Assembly (NCBI GenBank): GCA_022564295.1
Contig: JADFLR010000014.1
Location: forward strand, 24,284-88,283
Source of the DNA: Bacteroidota bacterium
GTDB lineage: Bacteria; Bacteroidota; Ignavibacteria; Ignavibacteriales; Ignavibacteriaceae
DNA length: 64,000 bases
Direction: 5' to 3'
Numbering within the stretch: position 1 is the stretch's first letter; each line of letters begins with the position of its first letter. Below the pieces are notes generated by a model. The model was not told the DNA's origin and ran no database searches. It worked only from the letters and a program-made list of their open reading frames with translations. Below are positions 8,688 to 17,408 of this stretch, in pieces. The position numbers and the translations under genes are program-made.

Positions 8688-9467
8688 TTAATCTAACAAC
8701 CCTCTAATATTTTTTATCTGATTATTGTCTATTATATTTCCTCTCATATCAGCAGTAATATAGTACACAGGGCTTTTAAACACTTTTTTATATCCATCAT
8801 GTTTTATCTGATTTGCAGATTGTGCAATTTTAAGATATGGAAAATTGTAAAAATAACTTCTTGGTTTAATTTGAATCGCACATACTAGTTCATCATCTTT
8901 TGACAATTCATAATCTATTCCATATTTATAATCTGCATCTCCGCCAGATTTTTTAAATGTTAAGTCGGGAAATAATTTTTTTAATTTTTCAATTGTGTTA
9001 TGTTCTCTAACAATTACTCCATTCCAAGTTTCACAAATAACCCTAAATCTAACACATTCTGTTGCTTCTTCTTCAGTGAGATTCAATTTATTTAGATTTC
9101 GTTTCTTTAGCTCATCGAATAAAATTGCACCTTTCTTTTTAAAATCATCCTCTGTTCTTCCAAAATTGTGATTAATGTTTTTTAAAGAATAATTAATTTT
9201 ATTAAATAGGATTGGGTTATTCTTCTTATATAACTCATCCGTGACGATGACTCTTTCTGAATCTTTAAGTTTTATTATTTCTTGATTTCTTTTGGCTCCC
9301 GAATTATAATAAAAAATTTCCCATTCCTCTTTATTATGAAATGGTGATGATACTATTAAAGTTGTTATATATCCAACACTCCAGGGGTCGTTTAATGTTA
9401 GTTCATTCCATAATCCATTTGTCGAGGCGAATTTTTTCGAATCAAGTGTATTTAAAAATTCAGACAT
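8688..9467 (-). CDS. Putative type II restriction endonuclease, PD-(D/E)XK-like
   Basis: A 259-aa soluble protein. Near the C-terminus it has GIDYEL (Asp185), then a strand CAIQIKPRSYF with Gln199-x-Lys201. This matches the D...(E/Q)xK arrangement of PD-(D/E)XK nucleases with Gln in place of Glu. A preceding SGGDADYKYG loop is typical of the fold. I do not recognise the specific restriction family. The call rests on this motif and on the convergent methyltransferase. Codon use is strongly AT-biased like its neighbours. Confidence 0.65.
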   Translation of the reverse strand: MSEFLNTLDSKKFASTNGLWNELTLNDPWSVGYITTLIVSSPFHNKEEWEIFYYNSGAKRNQEIIKLKDSERVIVTDELYKKNNPILFNKINYSLKNINHNFGRTEDDFKKKGAILFDELKKRNLNKLNLTEEEATECVRFRVICETWNGVIVREHNTIEKLKKLFPDLTFKKSGGDADYKYGIDYELSKDDELVCAIQIKPRSYFYNFPYLKIAQSANQIKHDGYKKVFKSPVYYITADMRGNIIDNNQIKNIRGLLD

Positions 9468-9676
9468 ATTTTTGCATAAATAAAATCAGTTAAAATTATT
9501 ACATACTGTTCTTTCTTTTCATAGAAGACAATTTGGACTTTTATTTTTTCAGCAAGAAACACCTTTATTTCTATATATGCTGAAGGTTTGATTGAAATTG
9601 CAATCTCTCCAATATATCCATCAATTCCTCTCGGAAGTATAATTTTTAAAGGAAGCAGGTTAAGATACTTACACAC
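9452..9676 (-). CDS. Possible small ORF overlapping the start of the nuclease gene
   Basis: A 74-residue frame starts with GTG and ends 16 bp inside the nuclease gene, an arrangement that would allow translational coupling. It reads as alternating hydrophobic strands (LPLKIILPRGIDGYIGEIAI) with no known domain. No ribosome binding site is visible before the GTG. It could be a small accessory protein, a remnant of an older gene, or non-coding. Confidence 0.25.
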   Translation of the reverse strand: MCKYLNLLPLKIILPRGIDGYIGEIAISIKPSAYIEIKVFLAEKIKVQIVFYEKKEQYVIILTDFIYAKICLNF

Positions 9677-9755
9677 AAAAGGGGGGACTTCGAATTAAAT
9701 TACTATATCATTTAATTATCAATCTGCAAAGCGCAATTACGTATTAAATGAAAGA

Positions 9756-11486
9756 TCATTTAACTATCAGCATTTTTTTTGTTTGGATAAAATTTCCTGC
9801 TTTCAATTGATAGAAATAAATTCCACTCGTGAGTGCAAGTCTGTGGCTTGCTCCCAAATCGAATTCAATATCATACACACCTGGCGATAACTCTTGATTT
9901 ACGAGAGTTGCAATTTCATTCCCAAGAATGTCATATACCTTTAAACTTACAAATCCAAAATCTGATATCCGAAATTCGATAATTGTAGATGGGTTAAAAG
10001 GATTAGGATAGTTCTGTGAAAGTGAATAATTATATAGTTCATGTATTTCTTCCTCCACAGAAACCGGGTACGTTGTTCCTTCAACAAATACTTGCCGGGC
10101 AATAAGCAAAGTGTCTGTAACAGATCTGAAATTTATTTTATCGACAAAGCTTCCATTTTCAATCGGCTCAAATACTATTGTTGCTTCAACAGAATCGTGT
10201 GGAGCAATTATTATTGGAAGAGTTTCATCTACATAAAAAGAAGAATCCCTTTTAAATACTTCGTTAATAATTACTGGGTAGTTTTTTGCATTATACAGTT
10301 TTACATCAATGCTGAAAGAATTTCCAACAGTTATAACTCCAAAATCGAGGGAATCGTATTGTATTGAAAAAAGATTTGTTTTCCAGGGAAATTTATATGC
10401 ACGGTATTGGTGAGCGTGGTTATCATACCTAACTTCATATTCAGTAGAGTCATCAGGGTTTATTTCAGAAACAAATGGATTTTGTATGTCATCCCAGCTA
10501 ATTAAAATATTCCCGTTTGATAATTCCTGCAAACCGCCTCTCGTTGGAGAATAGATTGTGCCATTACGTGAATACCTTCTTATAAGTGTTGCTGTAAAAT
10601 TCTGTTCATCAATATCATATTCAACATAACTCGAGTATTGAGGAATAAGAAAATGCCCATTATCAAATAACGCAAGATTGCCGTTTGAAAGCATCCTTGC
10701 ATCGTGCTGTCTTCCAAAGCCGCGGTTATCATTAATAAACTGGAACTGATTTCTCTCTCCGCCAAGCCGCCATATTATTTCGCCGGTTTGCCTGTTTATT
10801 TTAGTAATCTCATTAAAGTTTCTTGTAGAGATAATTAAATTACCGTCAGGGTCTATCTCTAATGAATTACAATGCGTCCAGTCAATCGTGTGATTGGTTA
10901 GATCAACAGTTTCATCAACATCAAGAATATCGTAATGATCAAACGAATGCCATCTCCAGAGTTCATTGTCATCGGCATCCATATGGTGGATTGTATGGGC
11001 TATAAGAATTGCAGCAGTATCTCCTCCGTGAACATACTGACTCATATCAATTGTGATATGATCTCTTCCGAAAACGTAATATGATCCGTCTTCCATCACC
11101 TGCAAATCGTGAACATCCAATGCGAACCCCTGTGGAGTTAAGTACTGTTTATCTCTAATACCCGAGCTATCCATACCATAACTGTAAACTGAATAAATGT
11201 TATAAGTTAATTTGCCATTTGGTTGTAGTTTAAAATCAAAAACCTGCCCGGTAACCTTTTTATAGAACAAGGGAATTAACTCATTATCCAATATGATTAA
11301 ATGACCTGACCCGGAACTGGAAGGTCCTAAAAAGAGGTGTTCGGGAGATGGATTATTATTAACAGTAACTGTAAGGCTTGGGTAAGTAAAAGTAAAACTT
11401 TCGTTTCCATCTTCTCGTACTGGTTGGGCGAAAACAGATTGAACAGATAAGCTAAAAAACATCAAAAATAGAAAAATCTTTTTCAT
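9756..11486 (-). CDS. Arylsulfotransferase-like secreted protein with T9SS tail (array member 6, short form)
   Basis: A 576-aa protein with signal peptide (MKKIFLFLMFFSLSVQSVFA). The propeller-like ASST-family domain (about 35-370) carries DWTHCNSLEID (His205), ITKINRQTGEIIWRLGG and GRQHDARM (His261), positions where arylsulfotransferases keep active-site His residues. A beta-sandwich of about 100 residues follows, then a T9SS sorting domain with QNYPNPFNPST. Family members move sulfate between phenolic compounds, but that activity is inferred here. It is the last gene of the six-gene array, 64 bp after its neighbour, and its sorting domain contains an unusual LGASHRLALTSG insertion. Confidence 0.85.
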   Translation of the reverse strand: MKKIFLFLMFFSLSVQSVFAQPVREDGNESFTFTYPSLTVTVNNNPSPEHLFLGPSSSGSGHLIILDNELIPLFYKKVTGQVFDFKLQPNGKLTYNIYSVYSYGMDSSGIRDKQYLTPQGFALDVHDLQVMEDGSYYVFGRDHITIDMSQYVHGGDTAAILIAHTIHHMDADDNELWRWHSFDHYDILDVDETVDLTNHTIDWTHCNSLEIDPDGNLIISTRNFNEITKINRQTGEIIWRLGGERNQFQFINDNRGFGRQHDARMLSNGNLALFDNGHFLIPQYSSYVEYDIDEQNFTATLIRRYSRNGTIYSPTRGGLQELSNGNILISWDDIQNPFVSEINPDDSTEYEVRYDNHAHQYRAYKFPWKTNLFSIQYDSLDFGVITVGNSFSIDVKLYNAKNYPVIINEVFKRDSSFYVDETLPIIIAPHDSVEATIVFEPIENGSFVDKINFRSVTDTLLIARQVFVEGTTYPVSVEEEIHELYNYSLSQNYPNPFNPSTIIEFRISDFGFVSLKVYDILGNEIATLVNQELSPGVYDIEFDLGASHRLALTSGIYFYQLKAGNFIQTKKMLIVK

Positions 11487-11550
11487 TGTTATTATATCTT
11501 AAAAATTATTTTAAACATAGCAAATTATTAACCTTCGTTACGTTCACATA

Positions 11551-13716
11551 TTATTTTAGAAGTATCATCTTCTTAACAGAATGGAAATAATCAGTTCCAT
11601 CTGTTGGAATTGCTTCAATTGAATAAAAGTAAATTCCTGAAGCGATATTGCCGGCATTCCAACTAACTTCGTAACTACCAGTACTAAGATTTGCATTAAT
11701 TAAATCAGCAATATTTTCTCCGATAGAATTATACACTTTTATACTTACTTTGCTTTGAGTTGGAATGGAATACCTGATAGTTGTGCCCGGATTAAATGGA
11801 TTTGGATAATTTTGCTCCAATACATAATTGTAAATTATTTCATCTTTTTTCACATCAGAATATATTGTATCCGTCCTGCCGGCTAATATCATAACCTGTG
11901 CTATTCTGCTTGTCTCAGTATCCGATCTTATATGAAGAAAATCTTTAAAATAACCATCTTCGCTGGGAATAAATTTAATATTGAGAGTTACAGCACCAAA
12001 CGCCGGAAGTGTAAATGGTACAGGATTTTCTACAACATAGTCTTCATTTACATTATAATACCCGGTAATATCAACAGGATCAGCTGAGTTATTAATTAGA
12101 TCAACACTTATAGTGGCTGAGTCACCAACAGGAACGGATTCAAAAAATATGGAATCAGGTTTTGTTACAAATAGATTTGTTTTCCAGGGAAATTTGAAAG
12201 CACGGTAATTTATAAATGTATCAACTAAAAAAATTTCCAGGGCAACCGAACCTTCTTGTTGGATCTCGCTTATTGCTTCAGCTCCCTGGTTTATCCATCC
12301 TCCCCAATCAATTAATGTATTATTTCCGGAAAGCCTTTGAACATTTCCCTGTGCTGATTTATATATTGGAGGTTCATTAGTATGTAGCCATATTAATTCT
12401 GCAGTCTTGTTTGATTCATCTAATTTATACTCACGCGCTCTGGAAATTTTTGGGAAATGTAAATTACCATTATCATACAGAGTTACATTACCATTTGGCA
12501 ATCGTCTTATGTCATGTTGATGAGAAAAAGTAATTGGATCATTGATAAATTGAAACTGATTGTTTTTTGATTTTAAGCCACCCCAGCGCCAGATGATTTC
12601 TCCGGTTTGTCGACTTATTTTTGTAATCTCGTCCATATGCCTGCTGGAAATAAGTAAATTTCCATCGAAATCTAATTCAATTGCATTTCCATGTACATAA
12701 TCAATAGTATGCTGAGTTAAATCGATATCCTCTGTTGCATCGGTAATTTGATAGTGATCCCAGCTTCTCCATTGAAAGACAACATTTTTATTAAGGTCCA
12801 ATTCCTGTAAAATTAATCCAATTACAATAGCAGATGAATCACCTCCTGCTACAATAGTATCCATTCTAACAGGTTGTGGATCATAAGCCATCAAAAAATA
12901 GTGTCCATTTGGTAGAATTTGAAATTCATGACTGTCAGTCAAATAGCCATTGCCAGTGGAAAAACTATCAACTACAGAGTAGGATGAATCCATAGTGTAG
13001 AAATAACGGGTAAATATATTACCATAGCTCAATAATCCATTTGGTTGAACTTTAAAATCAGTTTGAACATTAGGCATCTTATTATAATAAATTGGTATCG
13101 CATTATTATCAATTATAACCAGGTATCCAAAACGTGGATATAGCGTAAAGGGGGCAAAAAACAAATATCCATCAGTTGGATTATTATTTACGTTTACTGT
13201 GATAGTAGGAAAGTCTACAGGCAAACAATTATTTATAGAGTAATTACTTCTTAGAAAGTAAGTATCGAAATTAGTATTTGTTTTAGTATATGGAAAATCC
13301 AAAACATCACCTAAAGCTTTCTCACGTTCATCATTAGATAATGTTTGGCTTATATAAAAATCAAAAGTGATGGGGCTCAACATTTCCCTGCTAGCTGTGT
13401 AAATTCCACTGTAAAGTTTTACGTTAACTTTTTCTCCCGGAGTAAAGTGGATCAATGGAATAAAGATGAGCGTTCGTATATCATCTGAAAGAAAAAATTC
13501 TCCGGAGTGCAAACCACTTATCGAACCAACAACTTCAATTGATGCTTCTTTTATTGTTGTAGCATCTATAATATCCCCTTGCCTGATAATTATATTATTT
13601 TCGGGCATGATTAGCTTTGAGCCAGGAAGAGGTGAGATAAATTGATACTTTTCGATATTGTAATCTTGAGCTGGACTTAAGCCTGTAAATAATAAAATAA
13701 AGAGTAGTAAAAACAT
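11551..13716 (-). CDS. Arylsulfotransferase-like secreted protein with N-terminal Ig-like domain (array member 5, long form)
   Basis: 721 aa from the ATG at 13716, which has GAGG eight bases upstream; a TTG four codons earlier would add MRTT and a positive charge for the signal peptide, so the start is uncertain. It has an N-terminal SbsA-like Ig domain (YQFISPLPGSKLIMPENNII, about 25-135). The ASST-like domain has DYVHGNAIELD, ITKISRQTGEIIWRWGG and SHQHDIRR. A beta-sandwich and a T9SS tail (QNYPNPFNPGT) follow. The extra Ig domain and the WRWGGLKSKNNQF variant place it with array member 2 as a second subfamily. Confidence 0.85.
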   Translation of the reverse strand: MFLLLFILLFTGLSPAQDYNIEKYQFISPLPGSKLIMPENNIIIRQGDIIDATTIKEASIEVVGSISGLHSGEFFLSDDIRTLIFIPLIHFTPGEKVNVKLYSGIYTASREMLSPITFDFYISQTLSNDEREKALGDVLDFPYTKTNTNFDTYFLRSNYSINNCLPVDFPTITVNVNNNPTDGYLFFAPFTLYPRFGYLVIIDNNAIPIYYNKMPNVQTDFKVQPNGLLSYGNIFTRYFYTMDSSYSVVDSFSTGNGYLTDSHEFQILPNGHYFLMAYDPQPVRMDTIVAGGDSSAIVIGLILQELDLNKNVVFQWRSWDHYQITDATEDIDLTQHTIDYVHGNAIELDFDGNLLISSRHMDEITKISRQTGEIIWRWGGLKSKNNQFQFINDPITFSHQHDIRRLPNGNVTLYDNGNLHFPKISRAREYKLDESNKTAELIWLHTNEPPIYKSAQGNVQRLSGNNTLIDWGGWINQGAEAISEIQQEGSVALEIFLVDTFINYRAFKFPWKTNLFVTKPDSIFFESVPVGDSATISVDLINNSADPVDITGYYNVNEDYVVENPVPFTLPAFGAVTLNIKFIPSEDGYFKDFLHIRSDTETSRIAQVMILAGRTDTIYSDVKKDEIIYNYVLEQNYPNPFNPGTTIRYSIPTQSKVSIKVYNSIGENIADLINANLSTGSYEVSWNAGNIASGIYFYSIEAIPTDGTDYFHSVKKMILLK

Positions 13717-13801
13717 TGTTGTCCTCAAATTATAAAGATTAAATAATTTACAGTTTGTTCCTTAATAAAATTATCCATTCTTAATCTAATAAACCTACCC
13801 A

Positions 13802-15568
13802 TTATTTTAGCAATATCATCTTCCTTGCAGACCTAAATATTTCTGTTCCATCGGAAGGTATCGCTACTATGGAATAAAAATAAATTCCTGATGCAAAATT
13901 CCCGGCGACCCAATTAATTTCATAACTACCAGCAGCTTGATTAACATCAACCAATTTTGCAATATTTTCTCCAATAGAATTATACACTTTTATACTTACT
14001 TTGCTTTGAGTTGGAATGGTATATCTGATAGTTGTACCCGGATTAAATGGATTAGGATAATTCTGCGAAAGATAGAAACAGTCTGGCTTCTTATCATCTT
14101 TTTCTGCGGAGGTAAGACTTGTTGCCCCCTCAACAAATACCTGCTGAGCCAAAAGCAGCGTATCATTCACATATCTAAAATTAATTTTATCCGTGAAATA
14201 TTCATTTGAGTAAGGTTTAAACATGATTACAATTTCAACCGAATCCTGATGAGGTATGATAATCGGCAAACTTTCTTTAACAGAGAAAGAAGAATCCCGG
14301 TAGAATATTTCGTTAATTGTAACTTCTTCTTCCCGGTAATTATATAATGTTAAATTTGTGGTTGCTGAATCGCCGACATCTACTATACCAAAGTTCACAG
14401 AATCACGATTAACTGAGAAATAATTTGTTTTCCATGGAAAGCGATAAGTACGATACCGGTGACCCCCGGTTGGAAACCTAATTTCATACTCAACCGCATT
14501 ATTAGAGTTTATTTCTGTAACTGCTGGGTCATCTCTTTCTCCCCAGCAAATCAAAAAGTTGCCATTTGATAGTTCCTGAACTCCTCCTCTAATACGAGAA
14601 TAAAAAGTATCACTCTTTGAATATCTCCTAACAAGAGTAGCAGTAAAGTTCGTTTCATCAAGTTGATACTCGACCAGGCTCGAGTATTCAGGGATAGCAC
14701 GAACACCGTTATCAAATAAAATAATGTTACCATTCAAAATTCTTCTTGCATCATGCTGCCTGGAAAAACCTCTGTTATCGTTTATAAACTGGAATTGATT
14801 TCTTTCACCTCCGAACCGCCAGATAATATCGCCGGTTTGTCTGTCAATCTTTGTTATTTCGTTAAAGTTTCTTGTTGATAGAATTATATTACTATCAGTA
14901 TCAACTTCAATTGAATTGCAGTGTGTCCAGTCAATTTTATGCTGAGTTAAATCAACATACTCATCGGCATCAAGAATATCATAATGGTCAAAAGATCGCC
15001 ACCTCCATATTTCGTTATCCGAAGAACTCATATGATGAATATTGTGCGTAATCAAGATTGCATTTGTATCACCACCTTCAACATACTGACTCATATCTAC
15101 AATAATCGATTCTTTGCCCAGTACATAATACGACCCATCGGATAAAACCTTTAATTCATGGAAATCGAACAGAAAACCCGGTGGAGTATAAAACCGGTTA
15201 CTGGGTGTACCGGAGCTATCCATACCGTAACTGGAGGTGGGAATGATAATATAGGTTAGCTCTCCATTTGGCTGCCACTTAAAATCAAATATGGTACCAT
15301 AAATCCTTCTGTAAAACACAGGTATAGTTTGATTATCTACTATTAGAAGATGACCGAAACCTCCGGCTGTGAGACTTAAAAACAGATAATCATCGGATGG
15401 ATTATTATTAATAACAACTTCAATTTCAGGGTAATCTAAAAGTGTAGATTGGTTAGGATATTGTGCAAGCGCTAGATCATTTAAATTAAATGATAAGACA
15501 CTACCAAGGAAAAATATATAGAATGCTTTAGCTGATCTTGAAATATATAACATTGCTCGCTTCTTCAC
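13802..15568 (-). CDS. Arylsulfotransferase-like secreted protein with T9SS tail (array member 4, short form)
   Basis: 588 aa from a GTG start; an ATG five codons later is possible. The signal sequence ends near LNDLALAQ. The ASST-like domain keeps DWTHCNSIEVD, ITKIDRQTGDIIWRFGG and SRQHDARR. A middle beta-sandwich has VNFGIVDVGDSATTNLTLYN, the pattern of ASPM/SPD-2-like Ig domains. The T9SS tail is QNYPNPFNPGT to KMILLK. It is most similar to array members 3 and 6. The tail is nearly the same as that of member 5 (for example TQSKVSIKVYNSIGENIA), which suggests gene conversion among tails. Confidence 0.85.
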   Translation of the reverse strand: MKKRAMLYISRSAKAFYIFFLGSVLSFNLNDLALAQYPNQSTLLDYPEIEVVINNNPSDDYLFLSLTAGGFGHLLIVDNQTIPVFYRRIYGTIFDFKWQPNGELTYIIIPTSSYGMDSSGTPSNRFYTPPGFLFDFHELKVLSDGSYYVLGKESIIVDMSQYVEGGDTNAILITHNIHHMSSSDNEIWRWRSFDHYDILDADEYVDLTQHKIDWTHCNSIEVDTDSNIILSTRNFNEITKIDRQTGDIIWRFGGERNQFQFINDNRGFSRQHDARRILNGNIILFDNGVRAIPEYSSLVEYQLDETNFTATLVRRYSKSDTFYSRIRGGVQELSNGNFLICWGERDDPAVTEINSNNAVEYEIRFPTGGHRYRTYRFPWKTNYFSVNRDSVNFGIVDVGDSATTNLTLYNYREEEVTINEIFYRDSSFSVKESLPIIIPHQDSVEIVIMFKPYSNEYFTDKINFRYVNDTLLLAQQVFVEGATSLTSAEKDDKKPDCFYLSQNYPNPFNPGTTIRYTIPTQSKVSIKVYNSIGENIAKLVDVNQAAGSYEINWVAGNFASGIYFYSIVAIPSDGTEIFRSARKMILLK

Positions 15569-15630
15569 TTATCGATTTATATAATTATATCATCCGGTAA
15601 TCGCCGGATGGTATAATTAAAAAGATTTAT

Positions 15631-17373
15631 TTACTTTAACAATATCATTTTCCTTACCGAGCGAAATATATCTGAACCATCAACCGGTACTGCTTCTATC
15701 GAGTAGAAATATATACCTGAAGCAACATTACCTGCATTCCAGTCTACTTGATAGTTGCCCTCACTCTGCATTAAATCGACCAGCTCAACAACATTTTCCC
15801 CAAGCGAGTTAAAGATTTTTATGGTAACCTGGCTTTGTACCGGAATTGAATATATGATAGTTGTGCCCGGATTAAATGGATTAGGATAATTTTGAAAAAG
15901 GGAGAATGCATTAATTGGATTGTTATTATTATCTTCTGCTGTAACTCTATTAGTTGAACCGAATAAATCAACTTGCTGACCAAGCAGAAGAGTATCATTT
16001 ACATATCTTATATTTAACTGATCTTCAAAATATCCTTCACTGTAAGGTTTGAATTTTACTTCTAATTCTACAGAATCGTTGCGTGTAATATTTATAGGCA
16101 GTTTGTTTAAAACTGTAAACGTTGAGTCTATAAAATAAAATTGATTTATGATTGCAGTATCATTCCCATTGTTTTTTACCCAAATGTTTTTGATTAAGGA
16201 ATCGCCCACCGATACTGTCCCAAAGTTTAATGAATCGGTATTTACGGAAAAATAATTTGTTTTCCACGGAAAACGAAATGAACGGTAACGATGACCGCCG
16301 TTTGGAAAACTTATTTCATAAACTATCTCATTATCAGAATTGATTTCAGTAACTGCCGGCTCATCACTTTCTCCCCAGCTAATAAGATGATTGCCGTTTG
16401 GTAAACCCTGCACGCCACCTCTTATTCGAGACCAAACAGTTTCATCTCTTGAAAATCTTCTTACTAAGGTTGCAGTAAGTGAATCTTCATCAAGTGCATA
16501 TTCTACCAGGCTGGAATATTGGGGTTCTAAACGTACTCCGTTATCGAAAAGAATTAAATTACCCGCAGCGTTTCTTTTTACATCATGCTGCCGCGCAAAC
16601 CTTCTGGAATCATTAATAAATTGGAATTGGTTTCGTTCCCCGCCAAATCTCCAGATGATATTTCCAGTTTGCCTGTTTATTTTTGTTACCTCGTTAAAAT
16701 TTCTTGTTGAAAGCAGAATGTTCCCATCATAATCTATTTTAATTGAATTACAATGGGACCAATCAATTACAGATTGAGTTAAAATTACGGCGCTATCTGC
16801 ATCAAGTATATCGTAGTGATCGAAAGAGCGCCACCTCCATATTTCATTATTCTGTGCATCCATATGAAGAATATTTTGTGTAATCAAAGTTGCATTAGTT
16901 CGTCCGCCCGGAACAATGTGGCTTAAATCCACAACAACACGTTCATCACCGAGAACATAGTAAGTGCCGTCTTCCAGAACGGTAAGTTCATGAAAATTAA
17001 AATCGATAGAATCGGGTGTAATGAATTTGTTTACAAATGATCCTGAGCTATCAAGCCCAAAACTTGAATCGGGAAAGATGTTGTATGTTAATTCTCCGTT
17101 TTCCTGCCATAAAAAATTAAATATTACTCCCTCAACTTTTTTATAAAAAACAGGAGTTGCGTTATTATCAAGTATAAGTAAGTGCCCTGCACCCAAAGCT
17201 GTTAATCCCAGGAAAAGATAATCATCGGATGGATTGATATTTACGTCTACCACAATTTGGGGATAATCTGGCAGTATGTCCGAAAATGATTGAGCCCGAA
17301 ATAAATTACCGGGGCACAATATCAAAAGGGAGCAAACTTGAAGCAGAAAAAATTTTATTAACAATCTTTGCAT
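15631..17373 (-). CDS. Arylsulfotransferase-like secreted protein with T9SS tail (array member 3, short form)
   Basis: 580 aa. The signal peptide is MQRLLIKFFLLQVCSLLILC; the Cys could in principle be a lipobox, but no clear LxGC is present. The ASST-like domain has DWSHCNSIKID, VTKINRQTGNIIWRFGG and ARQHDVKR. A beta-sandwich with VGDSLIKNIWVKNNG follows, then the T9SS tail. The catalytic-type His residues are kept in all array members, which argues against decay. It lies 35 bp downstream of member 2 and is clearly part of the same transcription unit. Confidence 0.85.
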   Translation of the reverse strand: MQRLLIKFFLLQVCSLLILCPGNLFRAQSFSDILPDYPQIVVDVNINPSDDYLFLGLTALGAGHLLILDNNATPVFYKKVEGVIFNFLWQENGELTYNIFPDSSFGLDSSGSFVNKFITPDSIDFNFHELTVLEDGTYYVLGDERVVVDLSHIVPGGRTNATLITQNILHMDAQNNEIWRWRSFDHYDILDADSAVILTQSVIDWSHCNSIKIDYDGNILLSTRNFNEVTKINRQTGNIIWRFGGERNQFQFINDSRRFARQHDVKRNAAGNLILFDNGVRLEPQYSSLVEYALDEDSLTATLVRRFSRDETVWSRIRGGVQGLPNGNHLISWGESDEPAVTEINSDNEIVYEISFPNGGHRYRSFRFPWKTNYFSVNTDSLNFGTVSVGDSLIKNIWVKNNGNDTAIINQFYFIDSTFTVLNKLPINITRNDSVELEVKFKPYSEGYFEDQLNIRYVNDTLLLGQQVDLFGSTNRVTAEDNNNNPINAFSLFQNYPNPFNPGTTIIYSIPVQSQVTIKIFNSLGENVVELVDLMQSEGNYQVDWNAGNVASGIYFYSIEAVPVDGSDIFRSVRKMILLK

Positions 17374-17408
17374 ATTTTAATTCTAAATCTATTACAGCGA
17401 CCAATAAT

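Noticed and set aside
10041..10367. 108-codon plus-strand frame inside the array
   Set aside because: Lies fully opposite a well-supported secreted protein and has no domain or ribosome binding site.
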